Origin: Anas platyrhynchos
Lineage: Eukaryota > Chordata > Aves > Anseriformes > Anatidae
Direction: 5' to 3'
NCBI RefSeq assembly: GCF_047663525.1
Contig: NC_092590.1
Span: forward strand, 54,962,501 to 55,026,500
Length of the DNA stretch: 64,000 bases
Part shown: in pieces, positions 41,329-54,232 of the stretch
Position numbering within the stretch: position 1 is the first letter of the stretch
How the letters are laid out: each line of letters starts with the position of its first letter
Program-made: the position numbers and the translations under genes
Notes under the pieces: generated by a model
The model's database searches: none
What the model was told of the DNA's origin: nothing
Seen by the model: the letters and a program-made list of their open reading frames with translations, nothing else

Positions 41329-44300
41329 CAGCAGTGAGAGGAAACTCATGCAACAGTAGCAAGCAGTTAATTTAGAAGAGACTATTTGTTAAGCATACTT
41401 ACCCTGAAGTCATTTAAGAGTCCAAAGCATGTTTGAACACATACTGCATACATTTCAGCTTCTCCATCCTACCATGTCCCCGTTTACAGAAAGAAATCCA
41501 TTTCAAGACCTGCCCTATGGGACTTCTCAGTGCCTATAATTTGCAAACCCTTCATAGCACCCCCAAGGGGAAGCTGCAGTTCATTCCATTTAGTTCTAGA
41601 GGAAAGATCATTTAAAAATTGTACAAGTTTCAAAAGAAACAACAGCTACCATCTTGTCTGCCCATTGGTAACAAGCCCAGGTCTGGACCCTCAGACAGAA
41701 CAACCGGGTACTATTTGCTTTTCCTGAGTAGGAGATGTAAGAATGAGTCCGCATGCATGTGACCAAAACCAAAAAATGCTCATTTCTTAACAGCAAGCAG
41801 TATAATTATAAATGCTACCTTAAAATACCACACGAGATGGAAAATTCAGGGACTTCCTTTAGCCAGCTATGCCAGGAAATTAAGCTTCCTGGATAAAACA
41901 TCAGCACTCATCAGCAACAGAATCCTTCAAAGACCCAGAACAATAACAGGCACTTCTAATAGATAAAAATTGCTTTGTGTATCGGATAGACACTATATTT
42001 ATCTAGATTTCTAAGGGATTAGAGTTGATCATGACAGTTTTCATTAAAAAAAAGATTGCTAAAAACAAATCGCCATTTCGGAAGACAGGTTTTGCTTTGT
42101 CTGTTGCTATTCTGCAGCCATATTATGTAGCTTTAGAGGTTTTAAATTGCCTTTTCTTGTTTTTGCTTTCATTTGTGTTTTATATCCATTCCTTGAAATA
42201 GATGAGGCAATGTGCTGGTCTCAATAGTCAGATGCTCAGTGGTGCATTCAGGGAGGGGTTGAGTTAGAAAAGCCTAATTTAGCATTTTGTTGTAAGAAAA
42301 GTAAACCTGGGATCCAGACTAAGCTGTAAAAAAAGGACGTGTGTTAGAGCAGAAGCCAATTTACAGCAGAGTGCAACATGGGAAGCAGATGCCAGCTCAA
42401 CAGAAAAATAATCCACCCATTAAAAACATTTACTTTCAAAGGCTTGGGAGTCCCTTGTCCCTCCAAATTGACGCACTCCAGAAATACGTAATGCCAAAGA
42501 AACAATACCCTTTCCTTTCAGCGTCAGGGTGTTTCAATCTCCGTGCCCTGGCCAGTTGCTCAGGCTGGTGCTGGTGTTCACCACAACCACCTGGCCCAGC
42601 TCTCCTTGAAGCAACGCTCCCCGGCCGGCAGGGACAGGGCACCGGTTTTGGGAAAGAAAATCCACTCCGCTTGCGATCACCTTTAGTGCTACCTCATCAG
42701 TGTTGATTCTGCTGAACGTGTATCTCATGCTCCCCAGCTTTCCTCCCTGCCCCATGCACACCGTTAGAGAAGCTACTAATTGCTCCTTCTGCCATCCTCC
42801 TCTCCTTCCCGACCTCCTCCCCGCACACCGGGCAGGGGGGGAAGCACCCAGCCCGTGCCTGTCCATGGATGAAGGACTGGGGCAGCCTCTCAAATGCCAG
42901 CTCACCCACACCACCATTTCTCCCTGCTGTCTGCCTCCCCTTTGCCTGCTGCCATGAACGGCGCATGGCTCCAGCCACAGTAGACAGAGCCATGCTCAGC
43001 CAGGATATGCTTTAGGCCCTTAAATGCCCAGTACCTCTCAGCTCGTTTTCATTTTGCTAATTTTTAAAAGGGGGTCGAAAGGCATTTATTTGACCCAGAC
43101 GAACCGATTTATCAGAGAACAAGCAGTTTGGTCACACTGCTCCTTCCCGGGCCAAGGGGGTCAGGGCAGCATCCCTCGTGCAGGCAGGAGGTGACTCTCT
43201 TTGACCAGTCAGTGGTGTGCGGTGGCCGAGGGGGAAGACACTCAGTGTATAAAAATGTCACAGTACAGATATCCTTTAGTAGCTTTTCCGTGTTGAACTT
43301 AACACTTTTTTTTTTTTTTTTTAAGAGAACTATAATAGAAGATGTTACATTGCTCAGATGGTGTAAGTCTTGCTGGTATATGTTTAATGTGGTGACACTT
43401 GCCAGAACTACTTGGTAAAACATGTCAGAGCGTGCGAGTCAACATTATGCTGTAAATTTGTCCACAGCGATATGTATCATGCTGTATTTTTGTAAACATT
43501 GTGATGGTTCCTTTCAAATGGTTAAGCATATGAGATTAAAAACACAGATGCTTCATTTTTAATAGTCGCAGAACAGAGTTACTGGACTGGACAGACCTCT
43601 CTCACTTAATAACCTAAAGATTTTGCAAATAACTTGTAAGTCTAGCTTTATTTTTAGTGTAAGAAGTGTAACCAGCGTCCTGGTACCGCTCACAATCCTG
43701 TGCTCTCATATTGTGCAAAATAACCAAATGTATAGTTTCATCCTGAAAGCCACTTTAGCACTAGAAATGGCTTGGCAGGTTTGGACCGTTCTTTATGAAC
43801 AAAATTTTGCCCTCAGCTGCTTCTGTGCAATCACTAGTGACATGAATAGTAGTCACAGACAGGCATCAGAAGACAGGAGCTCATCTCTTTTTTTGTTCAT
43901 GCTTGTTTTTTAACAATAATAGACCACAGCAGCATCTCTCTTGTTTTTAACTGCCATCATGGCCACTTGACTCCTCACCCACCCCGTTTGTTTAAAGACC
44001 CTTTCACAACTACTTGTTCCAATTAGCTTATTCACGAGGCATTATGAATCCATGCAGATCGAAGCATCTATGTATCCACAAGATGTTAGGTATAACGCTA
44101 CGGGACCCGAAATAATAGATAGCCTGTAAGCCCTCGCACAGCGAGATATCCATATTTAAGCACCGTGCTTTGTAAGTCAGCACATCCCTTCTCCGAGCTG
44201 GATGCAGGCAGCAGGCTGGCAGCAGAAGGAAGCTGCTATCTGTCATGTCACTCCAGCAAGTCCCAGGAGGATAGATCCTTGTCTTATCCTTCCATACTCT

Positions 44301-44840
44301 TTAATCTTACTGTCATTTATGTATCTGCCTTCTCTCAAACTTTGTGTAGCAGTACCGCACGCCCATCTGTGCCAACATGCCTTCGCTATATTTTCTATGA
44401 CAAATATTTGTGGAGAAACTGTGATTAAAAAACCATTAATCCCGATATTTTTATTGTTATGGTGTAGTTAATTCTATGAATACTTTCTAATGATGATTGT
44501 ACTGTGTAGAGTAAGTACAGGTTAGGGATAGACCTTTACCAGATATTGTACAAAAAAGTGCATAGTGTAATATAGACTAGTAAGGTTTTTGTGACAATTT
44601 CTATAGGATGTGTGAATTGTTTTCTATGTGGCAACACACATTTCTTTTAAAAAATATAAAAATCTTAGAGAATTTTTTAAACAGTCAATATTTTTTAATT
44701 ATAAAGACATTTGTTACCTACAGTTTACTATTTCAGGTGTTAATCCTAATTTGAATATTGGTTTTATTACTACATACCTCCAGTTCCATTTGTTCTGTTG
44801 CATTAACAATGCACAATAAAAGTTGGTCTCTGGTTAACCC
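41329..44840 (+). other. BEND4: Probable BEND4 3' untranslated region
   Basis: About 3.5 kb follow the TGA with no credible coding region, ending at an AATAAA at 44815. The stretch has a 17-T run at 43306 and many short AU-rich segments, and its second half (about 43.4-44.8 kb) looks smoother and more AT-rich, as long vertebrate 3' UTRs often do. Earlier ATTAAA hexamers, near 43535 and 44423, could give shorter ends. The extent is inferred from the poly(A) signal; no transcript data were available. Confidence 0.6.
44815..44820 (+). terminator. Polyadenylation signal AATAAA, likely BEND4 3' end
   Basis: A canonical AATAAA is followed within 10-40 bases by a GT/T-rich stretch (GTTGGTCTCTGG, then GTCTGTCTCTTTC) of the kind that forms a downstream element. 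Cleavage would fall near 44835-44845. It is the best + strand hexamer I saw between the BEND4 stop codon and 45 kb. Confidence 0.6.
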
Positions 44841-44894
44841 GTCTGTCTCTTTCTCCGTGCACACTGGTACATCAGCGTGGCAGCAGCCACAGTC

Positions 44895-44980
44895 GGCTCT
44901 AAGTATAAATTTGCTTTACATTTGGATTTATACAAAGGGCTCTAAGTATGGATTTGCTTTACATTTAGATTTATACAAAG
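44895..44980. repeat. 43-bp tandem duplication
   Basis: Two copies of a 43-bp unit (44895-44937 and 44938-44980), starting GGCTCTAAGTAT and ending ATTTATACAAAG, differ at only three positions. The GGCT start of a third unit follows at 44981. The duplication starts 75 bp after the likely BEND4 poly(A) signal. Confidence 0.93.
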
Positions 44981-45631
44981 GGCTAGAGCAGTGGTCTTTT
45001 TCATTAAATGCTTGTTTGGTATGAAGTGCTGGCAAGCGCAGGGGAAGATCATGAAGAATTCAAGTATAAATATCATATAAATCATTCCTGCCTCAAAACA
45101 TGACAACATTTATTTATTGATGCACTGGTCAGATAGAGCACTCACAGAAAGTACCCATTTGCTGCCTTAAGACCTGGATTTTCAAGCAGTGAAGTTTCAA
45201 TCCCATTTTAATTCAAAATTTAGTGCTGGACAAGCATCTCCTGTTCTCTTAACCAGTTGAGAAAATCCCAGCTCCAGATGATTTGCAGAGAAATTACGGC
45301 CTGTACAGCAGCACACATCCACCCAGCAGAGCAGGCCCGGCCCAACTGCAGGCTGGTGCCTCCTCTTAGAGAAGGATGCCAGATAATTCCAGTACAAAAT
45401 CATGGTGCTGGTGTTTCCCTGTGATACTGCAAAAGTTTAACCCCTTGGGCTGATATTTTAAGGTCATAGGGCTGCGAAGCCACAGTCCAGATAATTGCAG
45501 GTGATCCTGAGAAATGCAGTATAGCACTGATCCCTCTGAAACACAATACACACATATACACACACACTGAACTTCTCTTAGAAAAGTTGTAATTAAGCAA
45601 TAGTTTAGCTGTGCTTTTGCTCTGTTACAAG

Positions 45632-45746
45632 GTTTGTCCAGTCAGAGGAGCATAGCAGCGCTGCTGGCACTTATGTCTTTGCTCAAGTACCGGGATAACC
45701 CTGAAGGGGACCTCCCAAGGTCCAAGTCACCTGTTAAATTTCATGG
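45632..45746 (+). other. Exon-like segment A, possible alternative BEND4 exon
   Basis: A segment of 115 bp lies between a pyrimidine-rich acceptor (TTTTGCTCTGTTACAAG) and a strong donor (GG/GTAAGA). It is more GC-rich than its flanks. Only one of its three forward frames is open throughout, and that frame is the one a phase-1 join from the internal BEND4 donor at 41302/41303 would use. It would encode GLSSQRSIAALLALMSLLKY and 18 more residues with no homologue I recognise. No transcript or conservation data were available; chance remains possible. Confidence 0.3.
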
Positions 45747-46844
45747 GTAAGAAAGAGTTTTACTTCATTTGCATTAAAAATGCTCATTTTTAACATTTTA
45801 TTATATTATAAAAATCACGATATAAATTTTTGTTAAAAGAAGGTGGCTCAAGTTGCAAAACTAGCCCCTGGGAGCCCAGTTACGCAGGAACTCATTTCAG
45901 TGTCAGCTTCTTTATGTGTGGCTCATGGCACTCATGCACTGGACCCACATTTCATTCACCTCACAAGGAACGTCATCTGGAGGCAAATCCTTTTTCTAAA
46001 GCAGGGGGAAAAATTCTGGCTGTGTATGCCATGCAGGCAGACAGGCAGTGAGCAAGACAGGGTTTTGAGGGAGAGGGTGGCCTCTCTCCAAACAAGTAAA
46101 TCCTTAAGATGCTGCCTTCAGCGTGGTCTCACCTAGTTAAATCAAAAGCTCTGTCTCAGTCATCTAACAAGTTCATGTATGAAAACCCCTCCAGGGAGAA
46201 ATGCTCCCTGTTGCAGTGTGGAGTCCCACAGAGTACTCAGCAGATCTCAGTGACCTGCCCCATGAATACAAAACTTCTCCGAAGACTCATCAACACCTGA
46301 GGTGCATAAAAGCAGCTCCTACCGCGGATATATAAAGGAAGAAATAAACAAGTAGCTACAGATTAATTACCTGAGTCAACAGGAAAAAAAAAATCTTCAC
46401 ATAATTTTGGTGGAGGGGAGACCCTTTGTTATCAAAGACACTTTAAACCCTCCCACTCTAGCAGATGTAATTGCCACTACAAAGGCAGTCTGTAGAAAAG
46501 TAGAAAGAAACAGGCTTGCTAATGACTCAAAGTAGTTACCCATTAGAAAAGTTAACGTTAAATTTAGTTCCCATCTGGGAACAGGGTCAGTAATACAGCA
46601 AAAAATTCTAATTAAACCTGACAAAAATGCCCTGTAGTAGTAACCTGAGTGAAAACCCAAAGAGTCTTCTTGCAGGATGTGTAACTGTAAGAGCCAAGAG
46701 GACTATTTATTGAACTAACTGAAGGAGGGATTTTTTTCTTAAAAGGAACACAACTCAGGAACACTCCCAATAATGATCTGTGCTGGGGTGACAAGTCATA
46801 CCCTAACCTGATTTCTTTCTGAATGCAGAAAACTGGTGTCTGAA

Positions 46845-46932
46845 GCACTAGGGATATGGTTTAATGGGTGATAGAGGTGGTATGGGGACAGCTGGACCAG
46901 AGGCCTTCTCCAACCTTCATGATTCTATGATT
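46845..46932 (+). mobile_element. CR1 LINE 3'-end fragment
   Basis: The segment reads GGGATATGGTTTAATGGGTG, then a diverged middle, then GGCCTTCTCCAACCTTCATG and ATTCTATGATT. This is the characteristic 3' end of chicken-repeat-1 elements, whose tail is made of ATTCTATG-type octamers. Only about 90 bp remain, as expected for the common 5'-truncated copies, and no reverse-transcriptase sequence is present. It is the clearest sign that the DNA is avian or at least sauropsid. Confidence 0.85.
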
Positions 46933-48342
46933 ATCTTCATGTATTGAAGAACACGGCTCTTGTAACAACCTGAACTTGATCAATCAAAGTTTCAAATGAA
47001 GAACTTATTTTTCCTGAAATACTGTGCTTGACCAACTTAATTCTGATGTCTAACCCCATACAGACAGATATTCTGCTTTCTTCCAAGTTTCTCCACTTTA
47101 TCACCCAGGCTTCTTGCATTTGTATATTTCCTTCTATAACCATGTCCAGGTTTTATTTCAGCCCAGTTAGAAATGTTTTTTTTCCATAACCAGACTCACT
47201 CGATTTTGTCAGCATTAATGATGAAGAGGCACTTCAGTGAACCAGTCACTATGTTAAATCCTCTCTAAGCTAACTTCTAATTAACCAATTTCAAGTGAAC
47301 GATATCTGGCATTTTCTTAAGAGGCTTGGACAGCTTTGCTGGTATTGTGAAATTATTGTTAATACACAAGTCTAACACATAAACCCAACCTCTTGAAGCA
47401 ATTTGAAACACTTGGCTATCTATACACGGATGAACAAGCCGTCTCTCTGAGCCAGGACTGGAGGTTTGGATTGGAGATGGCACCACTGGGCATCTGACAC
47501 AGGCACCAAGAATTGACTCTACCGGGGAAGGAGTTTCACTCTTTGGGGGTCAGGTGGAAAGGATTCAGTTGTCACTGAAGTACAGAGCATTAATACATAC
47601 CGCTTGGTTACCCTAGGCAGGTTGCTCACTCACGAAGCACGCGTTATTCAATGGCACACACTCTCCACACCACACAAAGGCAATTTAACAAGTAAAAATA
47701 GATGGATATAACCTTTGTTTTGCATCCATAAAATGCTGCTCTGTGCACTTCGAATTCAAAAACACGGCAAGTCACCATTAACTGCCTAAAGCCAGTGTCT
47801 TTGTTTGCCTTCCAAACACACATAAAATAGCTTAAATTAACAGAGCACAACCTTTACCAGCTATGTAACATTTTACTGAATAATTACAGCTTCCAGACAT
47901 TTTACAAGATGTACCAAATTCAATTATAATTACAGGAGAAAACATATGCAGCAAAATACTTAAATATCTACATCTCACAAATCAAACTGACTTCTCCATA
48001 CTAATCTGAAGTAACCAAGACAGAATGAGAAAGCCAATACACCATAAAGCATCGGAAGGGGGAAGAAGTGGGGTAGAAAATACATTTGATTAAAAGGCTG
48101 CATGGAAAAACACATTTCAGTTTTGAGATTGCCCTTTGAAAGCTCTGCCACCAGTGAATACCCTCACCGTTGGCTTTCAGATTTAATAGTTTTGGCAATA
48201 GCCAAAAAGCTTTCCAAATGCTTTAGACACTTTTCAGGTATTTCATCTCAAATCCTTTTCCAGTCTTTATTTTGAAGAGAAACTTACCAAAAAGCTTTAT
48301 ATTACATCATTTATACAACATTGCTTTTTTTTCTGTCTTCAG

Positions 48343-48526
48343 ATTTGAAGCAGTTGGTCAAAACCTCAAATGGTTTAAATACAGTCTAAATTTAGGTTAC
48401 AATAATCAAACTTATCTTAGATTAAGTGAGTGTAGAGCTGTATTCCGCTACTTTAACAGACTCCTTGTCCCCATAACAGAACCACAAACACCGATAATAC
48501 AAAAATATGACCAGGCTTACTGTTAG
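48343..48526 (+). other. Exon-like segment B, possible terminal exon after segment A
   Basis: A long polypyrimidine tract and TCTTCAG acceptor precede this segment. The frame set by segment A (phase 2, GG joined to A) is open for 60 residues, starting FEAVGQNLKWFKYSLNL and ending KYDQAYC before TAG. The residue mix (several Tyr, Phe, Trp and Arg) is protein-like but the codons are AT-rich, so a chance open frame cannot be excluded. No good AATAAA follows closely. I recognise no family. Confidence 0.27.
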
Positions 48527-51500
48527 TGTAACACTTCTAAAAAGTAACCAAGACCTTCTATTTTAATTGGTGCTTTTCATTTACACAGAAGAAAAAAAAA
48601 AAAAAAAAAAAGAAATTTTCCTTAAGAACCTAGTGCAATGTAGAAGGATGATTTTCTCCATATCTATTTTTCATTTTCTGTGGTATTTTATAAAATGCAT
48701 GTCTTCTTTACATTACACATTGAAATTTCTCTTTAATTCCTTCCCACAATGTCATGATTTAACTGGAAATCTTGCTTATCCAGAGACACTTAAGCAACCT
48801 GATAATACAGACTAACATTCAATAACAGTTGTAATCCATTGCAACAATGCTGTAGTCCTTACAGTACTCCACCCTCTTTTCTGTACTTCTGTATGGTTTT
48901 TCAATCCTTTTTGGCTGAAAGAAGCAATTTGTTTTGTCTTTAATTCACTCCAGCTACCACTTCCACAATTAAAATTCCTCAACCTCCACTCACCAAACAC
49001 ACACCTCCTCCTCAACAAAGATCCAGACTGAGATTATGCCCTTACCCTTCAGTTTTCAGAGGGCAAACAGGTGCACATTTGCAAGACTAAATACCAGATT
49101 AGGCAACGGATAAACTGAGTCACTGATTTTCACTACAGAAAGACAAGTTTTCACTACAGTAGGGGATGGAGGGAAATTACTCAATTTTCTTAATACTGTT
49201 TAAAAAAAAAAAAAAAATGAAACTCTGTTCTAGGCATTCTGATCAAACGTTATTTTGTATTGCTCCTCCCCTCTCCAACCATCATTTCTTACCTCTGGCC
49301 ACATTTTCTAGATTGTATTGATATCTCCCCATTCCCAACACTCAACATCTTAGGTTTTTCCTTCCTTTCATTCTTTTCTTTTTTTACCACATTTTGTTAT
49401 AGTTTCTATTCTTTTGCTTCAGCCTGAAAACCCAGACTGATTGACTGCAGTTTCTACAGCCCAAACAACCACATGGCAGTTTTTATTTTCCTCAGAACGT
49501 CTTCCAGAAATCAGACTATTGTGCTTGAAAGCCTGGATTCCTATTTCTTTTTATATGCAAGGCAGCTACAGTTTTCTTTTGATCTTAATTATTTCTGTCT
49601 CACTGACAAGAAAGGAAAAAAAAGACTAAAGCTAGACAACCCCTCTACAAAAAATCTGTTTGGTACATCTCAACTTCTCATTTACATTAAGCAGGCAAAC
49701 TGCAGAAGAGATAGATGTTAGTTGTTCTCTCTATTCAGAGCTAACACTAAGAACAGAAGCAGCACAATATTTAAGCTAGGAAGAATGTGCATTTTCATTT
49801 TACACCCACTTCTGCAGTGTAAGCCCTTAGGCATGCACAGAAGTTCGGCTCTGGTGCAGGAGTCAATATTAATCAATTGTCCTATTCTGCCAAGCCAAAG
49901 TGCCTTAAGAACATGACGACCAAATGAAATACTTTTCTTTCAAGTCTTAGACAATATGCTTCTGTGAATTCTTTTGTGAGAAACACATCTAGATCATCTT
50001 TAGCACAAGGATTACTTAATTGAGAATTCTTGAAAATTGCAGCACTCCTTTTGATATACAAAAGCCCAAAAACTCTTTGCAGGAAAGCCATATTTGATGC
50101 ACTCATCACTAATAGAGGGACTTTCATAATGTATAATTTTTTCTTTGTTAAGCAGAAAATAGAAGTCAGCTAAAGTGATAACAAATAAGGAGGACATAGA
50201 ATTGCAATCAGTGTATTACGTAGACAAAACATACCAAAAACTCTTCCCTGTTCTCTCCCCTTGTCAAAGGGAGACCAACAAAAATCAGATCTCTAGATAC
50301 AGATGAAAAAGCTTTGCCTACTGGGATCAGAGAACGCCGGTAGTTTTGGCTAGCGTGATTTGAAGCTTTCAGAACAGTGATCACTGCTGTAAACTACCAA
50401 CGAACAAGAAGCCACTACAAAAATCCAGAGACCAAGGGTAGAATTTAGCCCTGCTATTAAGACATAAGCTCCATGTTATGGCTTCCTCCTTTCCAAGTAA
50501 GAGATTAAATAAGAAAAAAAAAAAAAAAAAGTAGGAATTCAAGGACTGAGAAAAGCATAGGCTAAAAAAACCTTCATTTTGAGCACAAACCACAGCAGAA
50601 AAAGGATGCAACATGTCTTTTAAAACATGTTCTCCTGTTCCCCAAGTCCCTGCTCCTCCTAGACAAGAACCCAAAGCAGTCTCTGTAACACACTCTGTAG
50701 CGCACTAAAGGATTTACTTGTACCACAGGCTTAACAAATGCTTTAGAAAGTCAGAGGGGTGGGACCACATGAAGTACTGAATTCCAAAGTTTATAAACAA
50801 TTTAGGCTTGAAATTGACTCATGGGGGCAAATATAATCACCTCAGAATTTTATCTTTATCTTACAGAGTGTAGGAAAGCATATTACTAGTGTCCAGCCAA
50901 CTTTGACTTAAAATATGTTATGATCACTCAGGATATTGAAACACTTAAACAATTTTTATACTAAAAGCATAATTTTTACAGAATTATGATATATGACAAC
51001 AAATAAGCAAAGGGCAGTAGTACTTTGAACACAATTTGAAAAAATAGCACCTGTAATGCCAGTCTACAAAAATAATTATTTTAACATACTAATTTTTATT
51101 GAAATATTTCCTAGAATATAGCTGCAGTTAGCTAACCCTCACTCCTTTTCCTTAACTACACACCTTTAAATCAGTCTTAAAGGATCATCATGCAATTGTA
51201 TTTGTGGTGAAGAAAAAATCCACTCCTTCAGACTTTACAATTTTTCTTCAATTCTGAGGATTCTATCAGGTAAATGGATTATTTGAATATTTTCCTCCAA
51301 AACACTAAAACAAAAGTAAACTAAGTATGGACCCACATCACCTCAAGCTTTAAGGAAAAAAAAATAGTAAAAATGTCAAAACTTTTAGAAGCAATCTATA
51401 GATTATAATACATATTAAAATGTAACAACTTGGAATTACCTTGCCTTTCCAATCTGACAGGCTCAATGAATCAATATTTTCACCCAAATGCAAGACAGGC

Positions 51501-53345
51501 AAGCTTAAAAGGAACTGCCAAAAACAGTCATCCAGCCTTTTGGGGTATACCACCATCCAGATCAGTTTTAAAAATGGAAACAGGTCCTCAAACTACACAA
51601 TTAATTATGTATCTAAACCCAAGTTCTAGGTTCTTAAATTTAACATATTGCAATGACATAATCAAGAATGTAATCAGGAAAGAAAGGTCTAAATTTTTTA
51701 TTGGAATGTGAACAAAAGGTGTGTAGGTGAATATACTTCTGACTCAGGTAAGGAAATTAAGATGAGAATTCATGTGAATTACATCTCTGATGAGTAAGAG
51801 AACATTTTTACAGGCTGTTGGAGCAGAGGTCCTGTAAAGATATAAACTTATGCCTCCTCTTTAAAAAGATATTGGAACACTTCAGTATCTATATAGTGTT
51901 TACTAACTTTGTGAAATTTCTGCCCTGCGATGGGGCAGACTTTATGAAATTTGTATCCTGTTGGCATCACTGACACCCGCATACAAACCATTTACATCAC
52001 ATTGACTATCGCCCCACACTAAGAAGGTTTTCCCAGTTCTACTCCTCTTTCAGTTTTTAACATTTCTGCAATAACAATTGTTAAGCATTTATTCAAATTT
52101 AAAATCCACATAGATATTTTAGGCAGTAGGAAAGAGGTTATGCATTTATCAGATTCCAGTGCTCTTCATGAATAAGACTAACATCAGCACACTGCATAAT
52201 GACTTGAGATGAAGTTCACATGGAGGGGCGAGGAGATAGGTAAATGATTTAAAATGTAAGGTAAATGACTGAAAACTTAATTACTTTAAAATTTAAGTAA
52301 TATTTACTTGATACAGTACACTTGCAGATTACCTTTAAACTCTTTTACTAAATGCATTTTTAATCATCAGGCTTAAATATACTAATTCTACAATAGGGGA
52401 AAAGAGGCAAATGATGCCTTCTGGATCAGCCACAATAAACCAATACACTACAAATAAGCCACTGGTGAATAGGAACTATGGACAAGGATACCAAAGAGAT
52501 CCTTTACCCACAATCACCGCATGTAAGTCCCATCTTCAAATAAACTCTGGAATGTTATTCTACCTAAAATGGCCAGCATGCAAAGTGCTTTTCAGTTGTC
52601 AAAATGCATGCTACTTTCAATTTTTATAATTCTCTGGTAAATTATATTTAATACCAAAAAAAAGTCTAAAAAGCTTTTAGTCAAATCTGGACATACTGGT
52701 CTCCACAATCATTATTTGCTGCAATGCTTATAATTTAATCTTAATAAATTATTTTGATGACTTGTGTTTCATGTCAGCATTTCTTCTCTCAGTCAGTCAG
52801 TCATTACTCAGCAGAGGAGTCACTAGGAAGTTCTTATTACCACCTCTCACTCATCAGCAATTTTCATTTTACTGAAAGGTTTTAAAGTGCATAAAGGATT
52901 TTCCTCAGAGTTACTTATATGTAGTTATTTCACTTATATTTCAACGTGCACGACCATAGCTTCTATTAAATGACTGGTTCTCAAAGAATCTGGTATGACT
53001 TGGGTGCCTGCTGCAGAAAGCCCTGAAGCTGATCTTGTATAGTGCTAGAATTGCAAGTTTCAGAGTTATAAATTCTAGGCACTTATCTCTGGATTGTTGA
53101 GGACCACTGAAAATTCTTTTCCTTTCCCAAACAAGTAGGGTCAATTCTTAAAAAACACAAAGTAAGCAGTTTAGAATTCAGATAATGGATAATGCCTACA
53201 GGTAAATAAATAAAAAATACAATGTATCATTTGTTTAATTATAAATATTTCTAACACAGTTTTGACTGTTATTAGTTCCAAATACATTTCTTACATCTTC
53301 TAGCAATGACCATTTCTGGCAATATCACCTATTAAAAGTATAAAA

Positions 53346-53348
<3 letters not shown>

Positions 53349-53378
<30 letters not shown>
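53349..53378. repeat. A30 homopolymer on the + strand
   Basis: An uninterrupted run of about 30 A lies in the probable SLC30A9 3' flank. Read on the - strand it is a T run. I see no retrocopy body attached to it. Confidence 0.9.
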
Positions 53379-53379
<1 letters not shown>

Positions 53380-54187
53380 CCAGGTAACTTTTAATAAACA
53401 CTACCATAAATATCTCCCAGATAACATCTGAAGATATTTACAAAACGGAGAACAAGTGTAAAAGTAGGAAAAAAATTAAACAGAGGAAATTCACTGAAGT
53501 CTCTACACAGTAACTTCTTCACAGTAACTCAACATACTCTGGCTAACCACATAAAGCTGACACCACCGAGGAGAAAAACCTGATTTTTCTGAAGTGCTGT
53601 TGGTAATCACAATGGTGGCAAAAAGATTCCAGGTCATGGTACTTAAGAGAAGGCCAGCGCCTGTTTGAAAGAATTTATCTCATAGAAAAGAAGAACTGTG
53701 AAACAATCACACAGTTGAAATATAACAATTAGTTTAAGGTTGGCAGGTTCCACTGGAACAAACTCTTCCTAGCTAATCTTAATATCTCCCAAGAACCTTT
53801 AATGATATCTTGAAAGAAACTAAACAAGTGCAAACTGACTGCAAAGGGACACAAATTGAAAAACTAAATGTATATTGTATATTTTCAGGCAGTTTTATTT
53901 GCCTAACTAACCCTCAAGTCTGAAGTTCTGAATTGCAGTAAATATGCTCAGACAGATTCTCCAGTGGACTTTAAGTCAAGTAGCTTTTCAAATTGATTTT
54001 GCCATGGAATTTGTTGTCTGCAACTCTAATGCTCTTCCAGAAACAGAAGCAGTGCTAACAGCCCAGGAAGCCTACAGCTAAAGTAAGCAAGGTATGGTGC
54101 TGAGGTCACTGCAATTTCAGAAGCTTTTCAGCCATTTACGTGATTTCTTCAAAAATGGTATCAACATAAAGATTTCTTCTGTCAAGT

Positions 54188-54232
54188 CTATAGTATCTCC
54201 AAATCCACATGACGAACATCAGGATTTCGTTG
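54188..54232 (-). CDS. SLC30A9: SLC30A9 final coding exon with stop
   Basis: After the acceptor AATTTCAG on the - strand, 14 codons encode QRNPDVRHVDLEIL followed by TAG. This is the invariant C terminus of the protein. The coding part is far too short to be seen as an open frame and was found by matching the protein tail and the phase of the preceding exon. The 3' UTR continues to lower coordinates. Confidence 0.93.
   Translation of the reverse strand, partial: QRNPDVRHVDLEIL

Larger units (their letters stand above)
44841..54187. other. Region between the BEND4 and SLC30A9 coding sequences
   Basis: This holds the downstream flank of BEND4 and, on the - strand, the 3' UTR and downstream flank of SLC30A9. 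Named items are the 43-bp tandem duplication, exon-like segments A and B, and a CR1 fragment. A runs on the + strand become common after about 46.4 kb (46383, 48592-48611, 49201, about 50515, 53349-53378). No other credible coding region was found on either strand. The SLC30A9 poly(A) site is unclear: candidates on the - strand are ATTAAA at 53390-53395, followed by a T-rich tract, and AATAAA at 53894-53899 or 51697-51702. Confidence 0.65.

Noticed and set aside
53349..53378. A30 run as the tail of a processed retrocopy
   Set aside because: The sequence before it is AT-rich with no coding similarity and no flanking duplications were seen; a simple homopolymer is the plainer reading.
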